Positions 51,666 to 61,745 of a stretch of 64,000 bases of DNA are shown here, piece after piece. The DNA comes from Sphingomonadaceae bacterium. GTDB taxonomy: Bacteria > Pseudomonadota > Alphaproteobacteria > Sphingomonadales > Sphingomonadaceae. Below the pieces are notes generated by a model. The model was not told where the DNA came from, did no database searches, and saw only the letters and a program-made list of their open reading frames with translations. Numbering within the stretch: position 1 is the stretch's first letter; every line of letters begins with the position of its first letter. The DNA lies in assembly GCA_030147805.1 (NCBI GenBank), contig JASBUR010000021.1, positions 1 through 64,000 on the forward strand, in the 5' to 3' direction. The position numbers and the translations under genes were made by a program.

Positions 51666-53072
51666 GTGCTGGACGGCTTCGACGCCCTCGTGCTGGCGCG
51701 CATCCAGTTTGCGTTCACCGTGTCGTTTCACTTCCTGTTCCCGGCCTTCTCGATCGGCCTCGCCTCCTATCTGGCGGTGCTCGAGGGGCTGTGGCTGAAG
51801 ACGGGGCGCGAGGTCTATCTCACGCTGTTCAGATATTGGCTGAAGATCTTCGCGATCACCTTCGCGATGGGCGTCGTGTCGGGCATCGTCATGTCCTACC
51901 AGTTCGGCACCAACTGGTCGGTGTTCTCCGACCGCGCCGGGCCGGTCATCGGCCCGTTGATGGCCTATGAGGTGCTGACCGCCTTCTTCCTCGAGGCAGG
52001 CTTCCTCGGCGTCATGCTGTTCGGCATGGAGAAGGTGGGCAAGAAGCTCCACTTCGCCGCGACGCTCGCCGTCGCGGTCGGCACCTTCATCTCGGCCTTC
52101 TGGATCCTCGCGGTCAACAGCTGGATGCACACGCCGCAGGGCTTCATCATCGGCGCGAACGGCCAGTTCCTGCCCGCCGACTGGTGGGCGATCATCTTCA
52201 ACCCGAGCTTTCCCTATCGCCTCGTCCACACCGTGATCGCCGCCTATCTGACGACGGCGCTGATCGTCGGGGCCGTCGGCGCCTGGCATCTGCTGCGCGA
52301 TCGCGGCAACGCCGGCGCGCGCAAGATGTTCTCGATGGCGATGTGGATGGCGGCGCTGGTCGCGCCCGTTCAGATCTTCGCGGGCGACCTGCACGGGCTC
52401 AACACGCTCGAACACCAGCCCGCCAAGGTGATGGCGATGGAGGGCCATTTCGGGAGCCATCCCGACGGCGCGCCGCTGATCCTGTTCGGCCTGCCCGACC
52501 AGGACGCCGCCACCGTCCGCTACAAGCTCGAAATCCCCAAGGCCTCGTCGCTGATCCTCAAGCACGACCTCGACGCGCCGCTCGCCGGGCTCGACAGCGT
52601 GCCGCGCGAGGATTGGCCGCCGGTGCCGATCGTCTTCTGGTCGTTCCGCGTGATGGTCGGCCTCGGCTTCCTGATGCTCGGCCTCGGGCTGTTCAGCCTC
52701 GTGGCGCGGGCGCGCGGCAGGCTCTACGACTGGCCGTGGCTGCACCGCTTCGCGCTCGCCATGGGGCCGTCGGGTCTCGTCGCGGTGCTCGCCGGCTGGA
52801 TCACCACCGAAGTCGGGCGCCAGCCCTATACGATCTACGGGCTGCTGCGCACCTCGGCCTCAGCGTCGCCGCTCGACGCGCCGGCGGTCGCCGCCTCGCT
52901 GGTTGCCTTCGTCCTCGTCTATTTCGCGGTGTTCGGCGTCGGCGTCTGGTATCTGCTGAAGCTGATGGGCCATGCGCCGCACGCCGGCGAGCCGGGCATC
53001 GAGGCGGGGCCCGACCGGCCGATCCGCAGCGCCGGCATCACGCCGGCGCCCGCCGTCGAAAGGGGACAGTGA
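51666..53072 (+). CDS. cydA: Cytochrome bd-type ubiquinol oxidase subunit I
   Basis: GTG start with AAGGAGG SD; ARIQFAFTVSFHFLFPAFSIGLASYLAVLEGLWLKTG...GWITTEVGRQPYTIYGLLRT. Confidence 0.97.
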   Translation: MLDGFDALVLARIQFAFTVSFHFLFPAFSIGLASYLAVLEGLWLKTGREVYLTLFRYWLKIFAITFAMGVVSGIVMSYQFGTNWSVFSDRAGPVIGPLMAYEVLTAFFLEAGFLGVMLFGMEKVGKKLHFAATLAVAVGTFISAFWILAVNSWMHTPQGFIIGANGQFLPADWWAIIFNPSFPYRLVHTVIAAYLTTALIVGAVGAWHLLRDRGNAGARKMFSMAMWMAALVAPVQIFAGDLHGLNTLEHQPAKVMAMEGHFGSHPDGAPLILFGLPDQDAATVRYKLEIPKASSLILKHDLDAPLAGLDSVPREDWPPVPIVFWSFRVMVGLGFLMLGLGLFSLVARARGRLYDWPWLHRFALAMGPSGLVAVLAGWITTEVGRQPYTIYGLLRTSASASPLDAPAVAASLVAFVLVYFAVFGVGVWYLLKLMGHAPHAGEPGIEAGPDRPIRSAGITPAPAVERGQ

Positions 53073-54073
53073 TGGGCGTCGATTTCGACCTGACGATCGT
53101 CTGGGCGTTCATCATCGCCTTTGCGGTGTTCGCCTATGTGGTGATGGACGGTTTCGACCTCGGCGTCGGCATCCTGTTTCCGCGCCTCGAAGGCGACGAG
53201 CGCGCCGTCGCGATGAATTCGATCGCGCCGGTGTGGGACGGCAACGAGACCTGGCTGGTGATGGGCGGCGGCGGACTGCTCGCCGCCTTCCCGCTGGCCT
53301 ATGCGATCGTCCTGCCGGCGCTCTACGCGCCGATCATCGCGATGCTGCTGGCGCTGATCTTCCGCGGCGTGGCCTTCGAATTCCGCTGGCGCGACGCGCG
53401 TCACCAGGCTTTCTGGGACCGCGCCTTCTTCGGCGGCTCGCTGCTGGCGGCGCTGGCGCAGGGCATCGCGCTCGGCGCGCTGCTGCAGGGGATCGCGGTC
53501 GAGGGCCGCGCCTATGCCGGCGGCTGGTGGGACTGGCTGACGCCGTTCAGCCTGCTGTGCGGCGCCAGCCTCGTCGCCGGCTACGGGCTGCTCGGCGCGA
53601 CCTGGCTGATCATGAAGGCCGAGGACGGGCTGCAGGCCAAGGCGCGCCGCTATGCCAAAAGGCTCGGCATCGTCACCGTCGTCGCGATCGCCGCGGTGAG
53701 CGCGGCGACGCCCTTCCTCGAGATCGAATATTATGCACGCTGGTTCGCCTGGCCCAACATCCTGCTGACCGCGCCGGTGCCGCTGCTGGTGGCGGTGGTC
53801 GCCGTCGCCTTCTGGCGCAGCCTCGACCGCCGCGAATATGCCCCGTTCCTGCTGGCGCTCGCCTTGTTCGCGCTCAGCTTCGTCGGCCTCGGGATCAGCA
53901 TGTTTCCTTACGTCATCCCCAACGAGGTGACGATCTGGCAGGCGGCGGCGCCCGAGAAGAGCCAGATCTTCATGTTGATCGGCGCCAGCGTGCTGATCCC
54001 GATCATCCTCGCCTACACCGCCTATGCCTATTGGACCTTCCGCGGGAAGGTCGGCACGCACGGCTATCATTGA
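53072..54073 (+). CDS. cydB: Cytochrome d ubiquinol oxidase subunit II
   Basis: VVMDGFDLGVGILFP...APVWDGNETWLVMGGGGLLAAFPLAYA; TGATG overlap with cydA. Confidence 0.97.
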   Translation: MGVDFDLTIVWAFIIAFAVFAYVVMDGFDLGVGILFPRLEGDERAVAMNSIAPVWDGNETWLVMGGGGLLAAFPLAYAIVLPALYAPIIAMLLALIFRGVAFEFRWRDARHQAFWDRAFFGGSLLAALAQGIALGALLQGIAVEGRAYAGGWWDWLTPFSLLCGASLVAGYGLLGATWLIMKAEDGLQAKARRYAKRLGIVTVVAIAAVSAATPFLEIEYYARWFAWPNILLTAPVPLLVAVVAVAFWRSLDRREYAPFLLALALFALSFVGLGISMFPYVIPNEVTIWQAAAPEKSQIFMLIGASVLIPIILAYTAYAYWTFRGKVGTHGYH

Positions 54074-54186
54074 TGGCGGAAGCGCCGCTCGCACGCCGGT
54101 TGTTGTGGTTCGCCGGCCTGTGGCTGGCGGGGGTCGCGGCGGTGGGCAGCGTGGCGTGGGTGATACGGACGTGGCTGATTGGTTGA
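54073..54186 (+). CDS. DUF2474-like CydX-type small membrane protein (37 aa)
   Basis: MAEAPLARRLLWFAGLWLAGVAAVGSVAWVIRTWLIG directly after cydB. Confidence 0.85.
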   Translation: MAEAPLARRLLWFAGLWLAGVAAVGSVAWVIRTWLIG

Positions 54187-54237
54187 GGCCGCGTTGTGCG
54201 TCGTCGGCAAGGGGGAGGGCCTTCGTCACACCCCAAG

Positions 54238-54321
54238 CGCTCATGCTGAGCTTGTCGAAGCAGGGTTGGCGCGCTGAGACGTTCGGGCAGGCTCGCCCTT
54301 CGACAGGCTCAGGGTCGAGCG
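54238..54321. repeat. Dispersed intergenic repeat, family B copy 2 (inverted relative to copy 1)
   Basis: cgctcatgctgagcttgtcgaagcagggttggcgcgctgagacgttcgggcaggctcgcccttcgacaggctcagggtcgagcg. Confidence 0.8.
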
Positions 54322-54387
54322 CGGAGGGCAGGGCTTGGTGGAGAGGGGGGCGCCTTGGCGGGGCTGACGATTTAAGTGGGGCGGCTT

Positions 54388-55317
54388 CTACGCCGCCACC
54401 GCGCCGGCGCGCGTCAGCGACAGGAACACGTCCTCGAGATCGGCTTCCTGCGTCGTCACGTCGACGACGCCGAGTCCCGCCTCGGTCAGCGCGTGCAGCA
54501 CCGCGCCCGCCTGGCGCTCGCGCTTGTCATAGGTGATCGCCAGCTGGCGCGTACCGCGCAGCTCGACCTTGCCGACGCCGAGATCGGCCGGCGCGACGTC
54601 GAGGTCGCGGTCGATGGTGACGACGACGACCTTCTCCTGCGCGGTCGCCAGCAGCGTATGCGTCGCGTCATTGGCGACGACGCGGCCGTGGTTGATGATC
54701 GCGATGCGGTCGCATAGCGCCTCGGCCTCCTCGAGATAGTGCGTCGTCAGCACCACCGTCGTGCCATGGCTGTGCAGCTCGCGGACATAGGCCCAGAGCT
54801 GCTGGCGCAGCTCGATGTCGACACCGGCGGTCGGCTCGTCGAGCACGAGGATCGGCGGATTGTGGACGAGCGCCTTGGCGACGAGCAGCCGCCGTTTCAT
54901 GCCGCCCGACAGCGTGCGCGCATAGGCGTGCGCCTTGTCGTCGAGCCGCACGGCACGAAGGATGTCCATCGTCCGCCGCTCGTGCCGGGGTACGCCGTAG
55001 AGGCCCGCCTGCAGCTCGAGGACCTCGAACGGCGTGAAGAAGGCGTCGAAGACGATCTCCTGCGGGACGATGCCGATCGATGCCTTGGCGTTGCGCGGAT
55101 TGGCGTCGATGTCGAAGCCCCAGACGCGCGCGCTGCCGCCGGTCTTGTTGACGAGGCCGGCGAGGATGTTGATCGTCGTCGACTTGCCGGCGCCGTTGGG
55201 CCCGAGCAGCCCGAACATGCTGCCGCGCGGGATGTCGAGATCGATGCCGTGCAGCGCGACCTTGCCGTTGGCATAGGTCTTCTCGAGTCCGCGGATGGAG
55301 ATCGCCGGTTCGCTCAT
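54388..55317 (-). CDS. ABC transporter ATP-binding protein
   Basis: Walker A GPNGAGKST, LSGGMKRRLLVAKALVHNPPILVLDEPTAGVD. Confidence 0.95.
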   Translation of the reverse strand: MSEPAISIRGLEKTYANGKVALHGIDLDIPRGSMFGLLGPNGAGKSTTINILAGLVNKTGGSARVWGFDIDANPRNAKASIGIVPQEIVFDAFFTPFEVLELQAGLYGVPRHERRTMDILRAVRLDDKAHAYARTLSGGMKRRLLVAKALVHNPPILVLDEPTAGVDIELRQQLWAYVRELHSHGTTVVLTTHYLEEAEALCDRIAIINHGRVVANDATHTLLATAQEKVVVVTIDRDLDVAPADLGVGKVELRGTRQLAITYDKRERQAGAVLHALTEAGLGVVDVTTQEADLEDVFLSLTRAGAVAA

Positions 55318-55471
55318 GCGTCACCGCATAGCGCGCTCGGGGCCCCTCCAACCACCGCAAAATTATCGGGCGCCGCGACGCGGCCGGAACGATCGTTCAC
55401 CTATGGTGTTTAGCATGGCGCGATCCGGGGCCTGGCCGGGGTCTGTCACCCCAGGCTGCGAGGATGGTCGA

Positions 55472-56263
55472 ATGAACGCTCCGGTTCGATGCACGGCTTG
55501 CCGCGACGGCAATGCCTTCGATATCGACTTCTCGATGGCCTTCCAGCCGATCGTCGACATGACGACCGGCCGACCCTATGCCTATGAGGCGCTGGTGCGG
55601 GGCCCGGGCGGCGAAGGGGCGATGACCGTGCTGTCGCAGGTCACCGACGCGAACCGCTACGCCTTCGACCAGGCCTGCCGCGTGAAAGCGATCGGGACGG
55701 CGGTGGCGGCCGGTCTGCTCGACGGCGATGCGCGGCTGTCGATCAACTTCCTGCCCAACGCGGTCTATTCGCCGATGGCGTGCATCCAGCTGACGCTCAA
55801 GACCGCGGCGGCGGCCGGCCTGCCGCTCGACCGGCTGATCTTCGAATTCACCGAGGGCGAGCGCATCGCGTCGCCGCAGCACGTCCAGACGATCATCGAC
55901 GCCTATCGCCGCATGGGCTTCGGCGTGGCGATCGACGACTTCGGGGCCGGCCACGCCGGGCTCGACCTGTTCGCGCAGTTCACGCCCGACATCATCAAGC
56001 TCGACATGGAGCTGGTGCGCGACATCGATTCGGACCCGCGCCGCCGCGCCATCGTCCGCGCCGCGGTCGCGATGTGCGCCGAACTCGACACGCTGGTCAT
56101 CGCCGAGGGCGTCGAGACGCCGGCCGAGGCCGAGATGCTGACGTCGCTCGGGGTACGCTACCTGCAGGGCTACCTGCTGGCGCACCCGGGATTCGAGCGG
56201 CTGCCGGTGCTCGCCGCGCCGGCGCGCGTCTCCGCCCAACAGGGGGCTTCGCCGACGGCGTGA
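55472..56263 (+). CDS. EAL domain-containing protein (c-di-GMP phosphodiesterase-like)
   Basis: [22 protein letters not shown]...[10 protein letters not shown]...IFEFTEGE...[17 protein letters not shown]...IKLDMELV...VIAEGVET. Confidence 0.94.
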   Translation: MNAPVRCTACRDGNAFDIDFSMAFQPIVDMTTGRPYAYEALVRGPGGEGAMTVLSQVTDANRYAFDQACRVKAIGTAVAAGLLDGDARLSINFLPNAVYSPMACIQLTLKTAAAAGLPLDRLIFEFTEGERIASPQHVQTIIDAYRRMGFGVAIDDFGAGHAGLDLFAQFTPDIIKLDMELVRDIDSDPRRRAIVRAAVAMCAELDTLVIAEGVETPAEAEMLTSLGVRYLQGYLLAHPGFERLPVLAAPARVSAQQGASPTA

Positions 56264-56283
56264 GAGATGCTAGAGCGCGCGGC

Positions 56284-56466
56284 ATGACCGGCCTTCCCGC
56301 ACCCGAAACGCTCTACGTCGATTCCACGCGCGTCGCCTGCGACGGCGACGAAGGCCCGCTCGGCCACCCGCGCGTCTGGCTGCAGATGGGCGCCGAGGGC
56401 TGGGCCGACTGCGGCTATTGCGACCGCCGCTTCATCCTCGCCGGCGGACCCGCCGACAAGCGCTGA
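56284..56466 (+). CDS. Zinc-finger domain-containing protein (NDUFS6-like)
   Basis: 60 aa, [36 protein letters not shown]. Confidence 0.9.
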   Translation: MTGLPAPETLYVDSTRVACDGDEGPLGHPRVWLQMGAEGWADCGYCDRRFILAGGPADKR

Positions 56467-56467
56467 G

Positions 56468-56923
56468 CTACCAATAGCGCGCCATGATCTCGCGCGCCCA
56501 GTCGGGTTCGCGCACTTCGCCGCGCGGCAGGAAGCCCGACAGCACCGGCTTGATGTCGAGCACCGGCGTCCCGTCGATCGCGTCGAGTCCCTCGACCTCG
56601 AGCCGCCTCCCGTCGACGCCGATGATCCGGCAGATCGTCACGCCGATGCGGTTGGGGCGGCTGCTGCCGCGCTGCGCGAAGATGCCGACCCGCGGCCAGT
56701 CGGTGCGGCCGCGCGGATGGCGCGCCGTCGTGACGATCGCGTCGTCGCCGATCTGGTCGAACACATAGACGATCTCGGCGTGGCTGAATCCGTCGAGCCC
56801 GGCGAGCGCCTCGGGCGTGAAGCGCGCGTCGAGGACGATCGCGGCGCGACTGGCGCCCCAGTCGTCGTCGATGGCTTCGCGGCGGCCGCCCGACACGCGA
56901 CCGATCGGCTCCATGGCGATCAT
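56468..56923 (-). CDS. tsaA: tRNA (N6-threonylcarbamoyladenosine(37)-N6)-methyltransferase TrmO-like
   Basis: PIGRVSGGRREAIDDDWG...RPNRIGVTICRIIGVDGRRLEVEGLDAIDGTPVLDIKPV. Confidence 0.9.
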   Translation of the reverse strand: MIAMEPIGRVSGGRREAIDDDWGASRAAIVLDARFTPEALAGLDGFSHAEIVYVFDQIGDDAIVTTARHPRGRTDWPRVGIFAQRGSSRPNRIGVTICRIIGVDGRRLEVEGLDAIDGTPVLDIKPVLSGFLPRGEVREPDWAREIMARYW

Positions 56924-56961
56924 CGGCTTCCCCTTCGCTCGCCAGCCCCTATATCACAGGG

Positions 56962-58392
56962 ATGACCCAGATCGATCCCGCCACGATTTTCTACCGCGAC
57001 ACCGAGCTCGACCCGGCGCGCACCGAACGGCTCGTCGCCGAGGCGCTGCGCGGCTGCGACGATGGCGAGCTCTATCTGCAATATGCCGCGTCGGAGAGCT
57101 TCGCCTTCGACGACGGCCGGCTGAAGGCGGCGACCTTCGACACCAACCAGGGCTTCGGGCTGCGCGGCGTCGCCGGCGAGACCACCGGCTATGCGCATGC
57201 CAACGAGCTGTCCGAGGCGGCGATCCGCCGCGCCGCCGAGACCGTCGGCGTCGTTCGCTCGGGGCATGGCGGCACCGCGGCGGCCAACCCGCCGCGCACC
57301 AACCGCCAGCTCTACATCGCCGACGATCCGCTGTCGGCGGTGCCCTTTGCGAGGAAGGTGGCGCTGCTGCAGGACATCGATGCCGCCGCCCGCGCGCGCG
57401 ACCCCAGGGTCCGCCAGGTGTCGGCGTCGCTGCTCGGCAGCTGGGGCGTCGTCGAGATCATCCGCCCCGACGGCTTCCGCGCGCGCGACGTGCGGCCGCT
57501 GGTGCGCCTGAACGTCCAGATCGTCGTCGAGAAGGACGGCAAGCGCGAGACCGGCTTCCACGGCCTCGGCGGTCGCTTCCTCTACGACCGGCTGTTCGAG
57601 CCGGCGACCTGGGGCCGCGCCATCGACATCGCGCTGGCGCAGGCGCTGGTCAATCTCGATGCCGTCGCCGCCCCGGCGGGCGAGACCACCGTGGTGCTCG
57701 GCCCGGGCTGGCCGGGCGTGCTGCTGCACGAGGCGGTCGGTCACGGGCTCGAGGGCGATTTCAACCGCAAGGGCAGCTCGGCCTTCTCGGGGATGATCGG
57801 CCAGCGCGTCGCGGCGCCGGGCGTCACCGTCGTCGACGACGGCGCAATCGAGCATCGCCGCGGCTCCTTGACCATCGACGACGAGGGCACGCCGACGCAG
57901 CGCACGGTGCTGATCGAGGACGGCATCCTCAAGGGCTATATGCAGGACCGCTTGAACGCCCGGCTGATGGGCGTCGCCGCGACGGGCAACGGCCGCCGCG
58001 AATCCTATGCGCATGCGCCGATGCCGCGGATGACCAACACCTTCATGCTCGGCGGCACCGACGATCCGGCGGAGATCCTCGGCCGGGTCAAGGACGGCAT
58101 CTATGCCAAGAGCTTCGGCGGCGGCCAGGTCGACATCACCAGCGGCAAGTTCGTCTTCTCCTGCACCGAGGCCTACCGGATCGAGAACGGCCGCCTCGGC
58201 GCGCCGATCAAGGGCGCGACCTTGATCGGCAACGGCCCCGACGTGCTGACGCGCGTCAAGGCGATCGGCAACGACCTCGAGCTCGACGAGGGCGTCGGCA
58301 TCTGCGGCAAGGGCGGTCAGTCGGTGCCGGCGGGCGTCGGCCAGCCGACCTTGCTGATCGAGGGACTGACCGTCGGCGGCACGGCGGCCTGA
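56962..58392 (+). CDS. tldD: Metalloprotease TldD
   Basis: GPGWPGVLLHEAVGHGLEGDFNRKGSSAFSG (HExxxH); YAKSFGGGQVDITSGKFVFSCTEAY. Confidence 0.97.
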   Translation: MTQIDPATIFYRDTELDPARTERLVAEALRGCDDGELYLQYAASESFAFDDGRLKAATFDTNQGFGLRGVAGETTGYAHANELSEAAIRRAAETVGVVRSGHGGTAAANPPRTNRQLYIADDPLSAVPFARKVALLQDIDAAARARDPRVRQVSASLLGSWGVVEIIRPDGFRARDVRPLVRLNVQIVVEKDGKRETGFHGLGGRFLYDRLFEPATWGRAIDIALAQALVNLDAVAAPAGETTVVLGPGWPGVLLHEAVGHGLEGDFNRKGSSAFSGMIGQRVAAPGVTVVDDGAIEHRRGSLTIDDEGTPTQRTVLIEDGILKGYMQDRLNARLMGVAATGNGRRESYAHAPMPRMTNTFMLGGTDDPAEILGRVKDGIYAKSFGGGQVDITSGKFVFSCTEAYRIENGRLGAPIKGATLIGNGPDVLTRVKAIGNDLELDEGVGICGKGGQSVPAGVGQPTLLIEGLTVGGTAA

Positions 58393-58401
58393 CCCACATT
58401 C

Positions 58402-58478
58402 CGTCATCCTGACGCACGTCAGGATCTCCGCGAGAGTTCCGCACAGCCGCAAAGATCCTGACTTTCGTCAGGATGACG
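58402..58478. repeat. Dispersed palindromic intergenic repeat, family A copy 2
   Basis: cgtcatcctgacgcacgtcaggatctcc...aaagatcctgactttcgtcaggatgacg. Confidence 0.85.
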
Positions 58479-58577
58479 GGCTCGGTGTGGGGCTTGTTTG
58501 CCAGCTTTCGCTTGACCTGACGCGCCCGCTTCTCCGTAACTGCGCGCTGTTTTCCAGCTGCAGTGCGAAGGACGCGC

Positions 58578-59906
58578 ATGGCCAAGCGCCTCACCCAGTT
58601 CATCCTCCTTGCCATGGTCCTCGGCATCGCCGTCGGCTGGGCGCTCAACGCCAGCATCGCCGACGGCACCCCCGCCGCCGAAGCGCGGCTGGCCGAGATC
58701 GCGGGCTATTTCTCGATCGTCACGACGCTGTTCCTGCGGCTGATCAAGATGATCATCGCGCCGCTGGTGTTCTCGACGCTCGTCGTCGGCGTCGCGCACA
58801 TGGGCGACACCGCGGCGCTGGGGCGCGTCGGCGCGCGCGCGATCGGCTGGTTCATCTGCGCCAGCGTCATCTCGCTGACGCTCGGCCTCATCCTCGTCAA
58901 CTTCTTCCAGCCGGGCGTCGGCCTGGGCTTCGCCATCCCGCCCGAGACCGCGGCGAGCGGCGTCGACCGCGCCGCCTTCAACCTCAAGGATTTCATCACG
59001 CATATCGTCCCCGCCTCGATGTTCGAGGCGATGGCGACCAACCAGATCCTGCAGATCGTGGTGTTCTCGCTGTTCGTCGGCGTCGCGATCACCGCGGTCG
59101 GCGAGAAGGCGGCGCCGCTGGTGCGCGGCGTCGAGGCGCTGGTATCGGTGATGCTGCAGATCACCGACTATGTGATGCGCGTCGCGCCGATCGCGGTGTT
59201 CGCCGCGGTCGCCGGCACCATCGCCGAGCGCGGACCGCAGATCCTCGCCACCTTCGGCTATTTCATGGGCACCTTCTATTTCGGGCTGCTGCTGCTGTGG
59301 CTGCTGCTGATCGGCGCCTGCTACCTGATCGTCGGGCGGCGCACCGGGCTGCTGGTGCGCTACATCCGCGAGCCGATCCTGCTCGCCTTCTCGACCGCCT
59401 CGTCCGAGGCCGCTTTCCCGCGCACGCTGGAGGCGCTCGACCGCTTCGGCGTGCCGCGGCGCATCGCCAGCTTCGTGCTGCCGCTCGGCTACTCGTTCAA
59501 TCTCGACGGCTCGATGATGTACATGACCTTCGCGACGATCTTCATCGCGCAGGCTTACGGGATCGACCTGACGCTCGGTCAGGAGATCACCATGCTGCTC
59601 GTGCTGATGGTGACCTCGAAGGGCGTCGCCGGCGTGCCGCGCGCCAGCCTCGTCATCATCGCCGCGACGCTCGCCTTCTTCGACATTCCCGAGGCGGGGC
59701 TGCTGCTGATCCTCGCGGTCGACCATTTCCTCGACATGGGCCGCTCGGCGACCAACGTCGTCGGCAATGCGGTGGCGAGCGTCGTCGTCGCGAAGTGGGA
59801 AGGCAAGCTCGAGATCCTCGAGCCCGCCGAGATCGAGCCGCCGCACGCGCCGTCGCACACGCCGCACGACGGCGCGCGCGGGCTGGAGATCGACCCCAAG
59901 GCCTGA
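58578..59906 (+). CDS. Dicarboxylate/amino acid:cation symporter
   Basis: LFLRLIKMIIAPLVFSTLVVGVAHMGD...FSTASSEAAFPRTLEAL...LPLGYSFNLDGSMMYMTFA. Confidence 0.96.
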   Translation: MAKRLTQFILLAMVLGIAVGWALNASIADGTPAAEARLAEIAGYFSIVTTLFLRLIKMIIAPLVFSTLVVGVAHMGDTAALGRVGARAIGWFICASVISLTLGLILVNFFQPGVGLGFAIPPETAASGVDRAAFNLKDFITHIVPASMFEAMATNQILQIVVFSLFVGVAITAVGEKAAPLVRGVEALVSVMLQITDYVMRVAPIAVFAAVAGTIAERGPQILATFGYFMGTFYFGLLLLWLLLIGACYLIVGRRTGLLVRYIREPILLAFSTASSEAAFPRTLEALDRFGVPRRIASFVLPLGYSFNLDGSMMYMTFATIFIAQAYGIDLTLGQEITMLLVLMVTSKGVAGVPRASLVIIAATLAFFDIPEAGLLLILAVDHFLDMGRSATNVVGNAVASVVVAKWEGKLEILEPAEIEPPHAPSHTPHDGARGLEIDPKA

Positions 59907-59910
59907 TCGG

Positions 59911-60705
59911 ATGGCGATCGCGCTCATCGGCCTGCCGACCGATCGCGGCTCGTCCTTCCTGCGCGGCTGCGCCGGCGGGCCGGCGGCGATCCGCGCGGCG
60001 CTGCACGGCGGATCGAGCAACCTCTTCGCCGAGAACGGCGTCGACGTCGGGGCGGTGCTGGTCGACGCCGGCGACCTGGCGCTCGACGGCACGCCGGGCG
60101 AAATCGACGCGATCACCGCCGGCGTCGCGGCGCAGCTGGCGCTGGGGCATGAGGTCATCGCGCTCGGCGGCGACCATGCCGTCACCTATCCGGTGCTGCG
60201 CGCCGTCGCGGCGGCGCAGCCGGGGCTGTCGATCCTGCATTTCGACGCGCATCCCGATCTCTACGACAGCTATGACGGCGACCGCTATTCGCACGCCTGC
60301 CCGTTCGCGCGGATCATGGAGGACGGGCTGGCGCGCCGGCTCGTCCAGGTCGGCATCCGCGCCGATACCGCCGCGCTGCGCGCGCAGGCGGCGCGCTTCG
60401 GCGTCGTCAGCGTCGGCATGGACCGGCTCGGCGAGCTGCCCGGGCTGCTGCCCGACGGGCCGGTCTATGTGTCGATCGACCTCGACGGGCTCGACCCCGC
60501 CTATGCGCCGGGCGTGTCGCACCACGAGCCGGGCGGGCTCAGCACGCGACAGGTCATCGCGGCGATCCACGCGCTCGCGGGCCCGGTGATCGGCGGCGAC
60601 ATCGTCGAGCTCAATCCCGTGCGCGACGTCAACGGCATGACCGCGATGGTCGCGGCGAAGCTGCTGCGCGAGCTCGCGGGCACGATGCGGCGGCCCGGTC
60701 GGTAG
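59911..60705 (+). CDS. Arginase/agmatinase family protein
   Basis: ALGGDHAVTYPVLRA...LHFDAHPDLYDSYDGDRYSHACPFARI...VSIDLDGLDPAYAPGVSHHEPGGLS. Confidence 0.95.
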   Translation: MAIALIGLPTDRGSSFLRGCAGGPAAIRAALHGGSSNLFAENGVDVGAVLVDAGDLALDGTPGEIDAITAGVAAQLALGHEVIALGGDHAVTYPVLRAVAAAQPGLSILHFDAHPDLYDSYDGDRYSHACPFARIMEDGLARRLVQVGIRADTAALRAQAARFGVVSVGMDRLGELPGLLPDGPVYVSIDLDGLDPAYAPGVSHHEPGGLSTRQVIAAIHALAGPVIGGDIVELNPVRDVNGMTAMVAAKLLRELAGTMRRPGR

Positions 60706-60751
60706 CGATTCCGCGCGCGTTGCAGTAGCATCGCGCGCGGGAAGGGAACCC

Positions 60752-61219
60752 ATGCCGGCACATCGGCTGATCATGGCGGCGCTCGCGCTGCTGCTCGGCG
60801 CGGCCGGGCCCGAGCCGCCGTCGGTCGACCGGCTCGGCTGGCTGGCGGGCGAATGGGTAAGCGAGTCGAACGACCGCTGGACCGAGGAGCAATGGAGCGC
60901 GCCGCGCGGCGGGCTGATGCTCGGCATCGGCCGCTCGGGCAAGTCGGACCGCGCGATGGGCTTCGAATTCATGCGCATCGCCGCCGAGGCCGACGGCAGC
61001 GTGATCTTCTGGGGCGCGCCCGGCGGCCAGCGCCCGGTGCCGTTCCGGCTGGTCGAGCAGGACGATGGGCACGCGGTGTTCGAAAACCCGCGTCACGACT
61101 TTCCCAAGCGCGTCAGCTACCGCCGCGACGGCAACCGGCTGGTCGCGACGGTCAGCGGCGCCGGCGACGCCTCGCAGAGCTGGACCTACCGGCGCCGCGA
61201 ACCGGCGGCGCGGAAGTAA
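60752..61219 (+). CDS. DUF6265-like secreted protein
   Basis: LGWLAGEWVSESNDRWTEEQWSAPRGGLMLGIGRSGKSDRAMGFEFMRI...ENPRHDFPKRVSYRR. Confidence 0.85.
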   Translation: MPAHRLIMAALALLLGAAGPEPPSVDRLGWLAGEWVSESNDRWTEEQWSAPRGGLMLGIGRSGKSDRAMGFEFMRIAAEADGSVIFWGAPGGQRPVPFRLVEQDDGHAVFENPRHDFPKRVSYRRDGNRLVATVSGAGDASQSWTYRRREPAARK

Positions 61220-61223
61220 GATA

Positions 61224-61334
61224 TCCTCCCCGGAACGGGGAGGGGGACCGCCGCAGGCGGTGGAGGGGGTGCCGTCGCCCGCGTACCCCTCCACCCTGCT
61301 GCGCAGGGTCCCCCTCCCCTTGCAGGGGAGGATG
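61224..61334. repeat. Dispersed GC-rich intergenic repeat, family C (CCTCCCC...GGGGAGG type)
   Basis: ctccccggaacggggagggggaccgccgcaggcggtggagggggt...cccctccaccctgctgcgcagggtccccctccccttgcaggggag; nested inverted repeats; partial copy near 1409-1438. Confidence 0.7.
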
Positions 61335-61337
61335 ACT

Positions 61338-61744
61338 TTAGTTGGTGATCGTCGCCTGCATCGCCTCGAAGCGCGCGATGCGGCGTTCGGCGAGGCTGCG
61401 CTCGACGTCGGTCTTGGCGTCGCGCAGATCCTCGCGCGCGTTCGACAGATCGCGGGCGATCGCCTCGGGCTCGAGTTCCTCGACGGGCAGCGCCGCCTCG
61501 GCGAGGATGGTCAGCCCGCCCTCGTTCACCTCGGCGAAGCCGCCGTCGATGAAGATGCGCGCCGGTGCCGATTCGGCCTCGGCGAACACCTGGATGGCGC
61601 CGGGGCGGATCGTCGACATGAAGGGCGCGTGGCCGGCGAGGACGCCGAAGTCGCCCTCGCTGCCCGGCACCACGACCATGTGCACCTCGTCCGAGCGCAG
61701 CGCGCGCTCGGGCGAGACGAGGCTGAAGTGGAGCTTGTCGGCCA

Positions 61745-61745
<1 letters not shown>
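61338..61745 (-). CDS. atpC: F0F1 ATP synthase subunit epsilon
   Basis: [46 protein letters not shown]. Confidence 0.97.
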
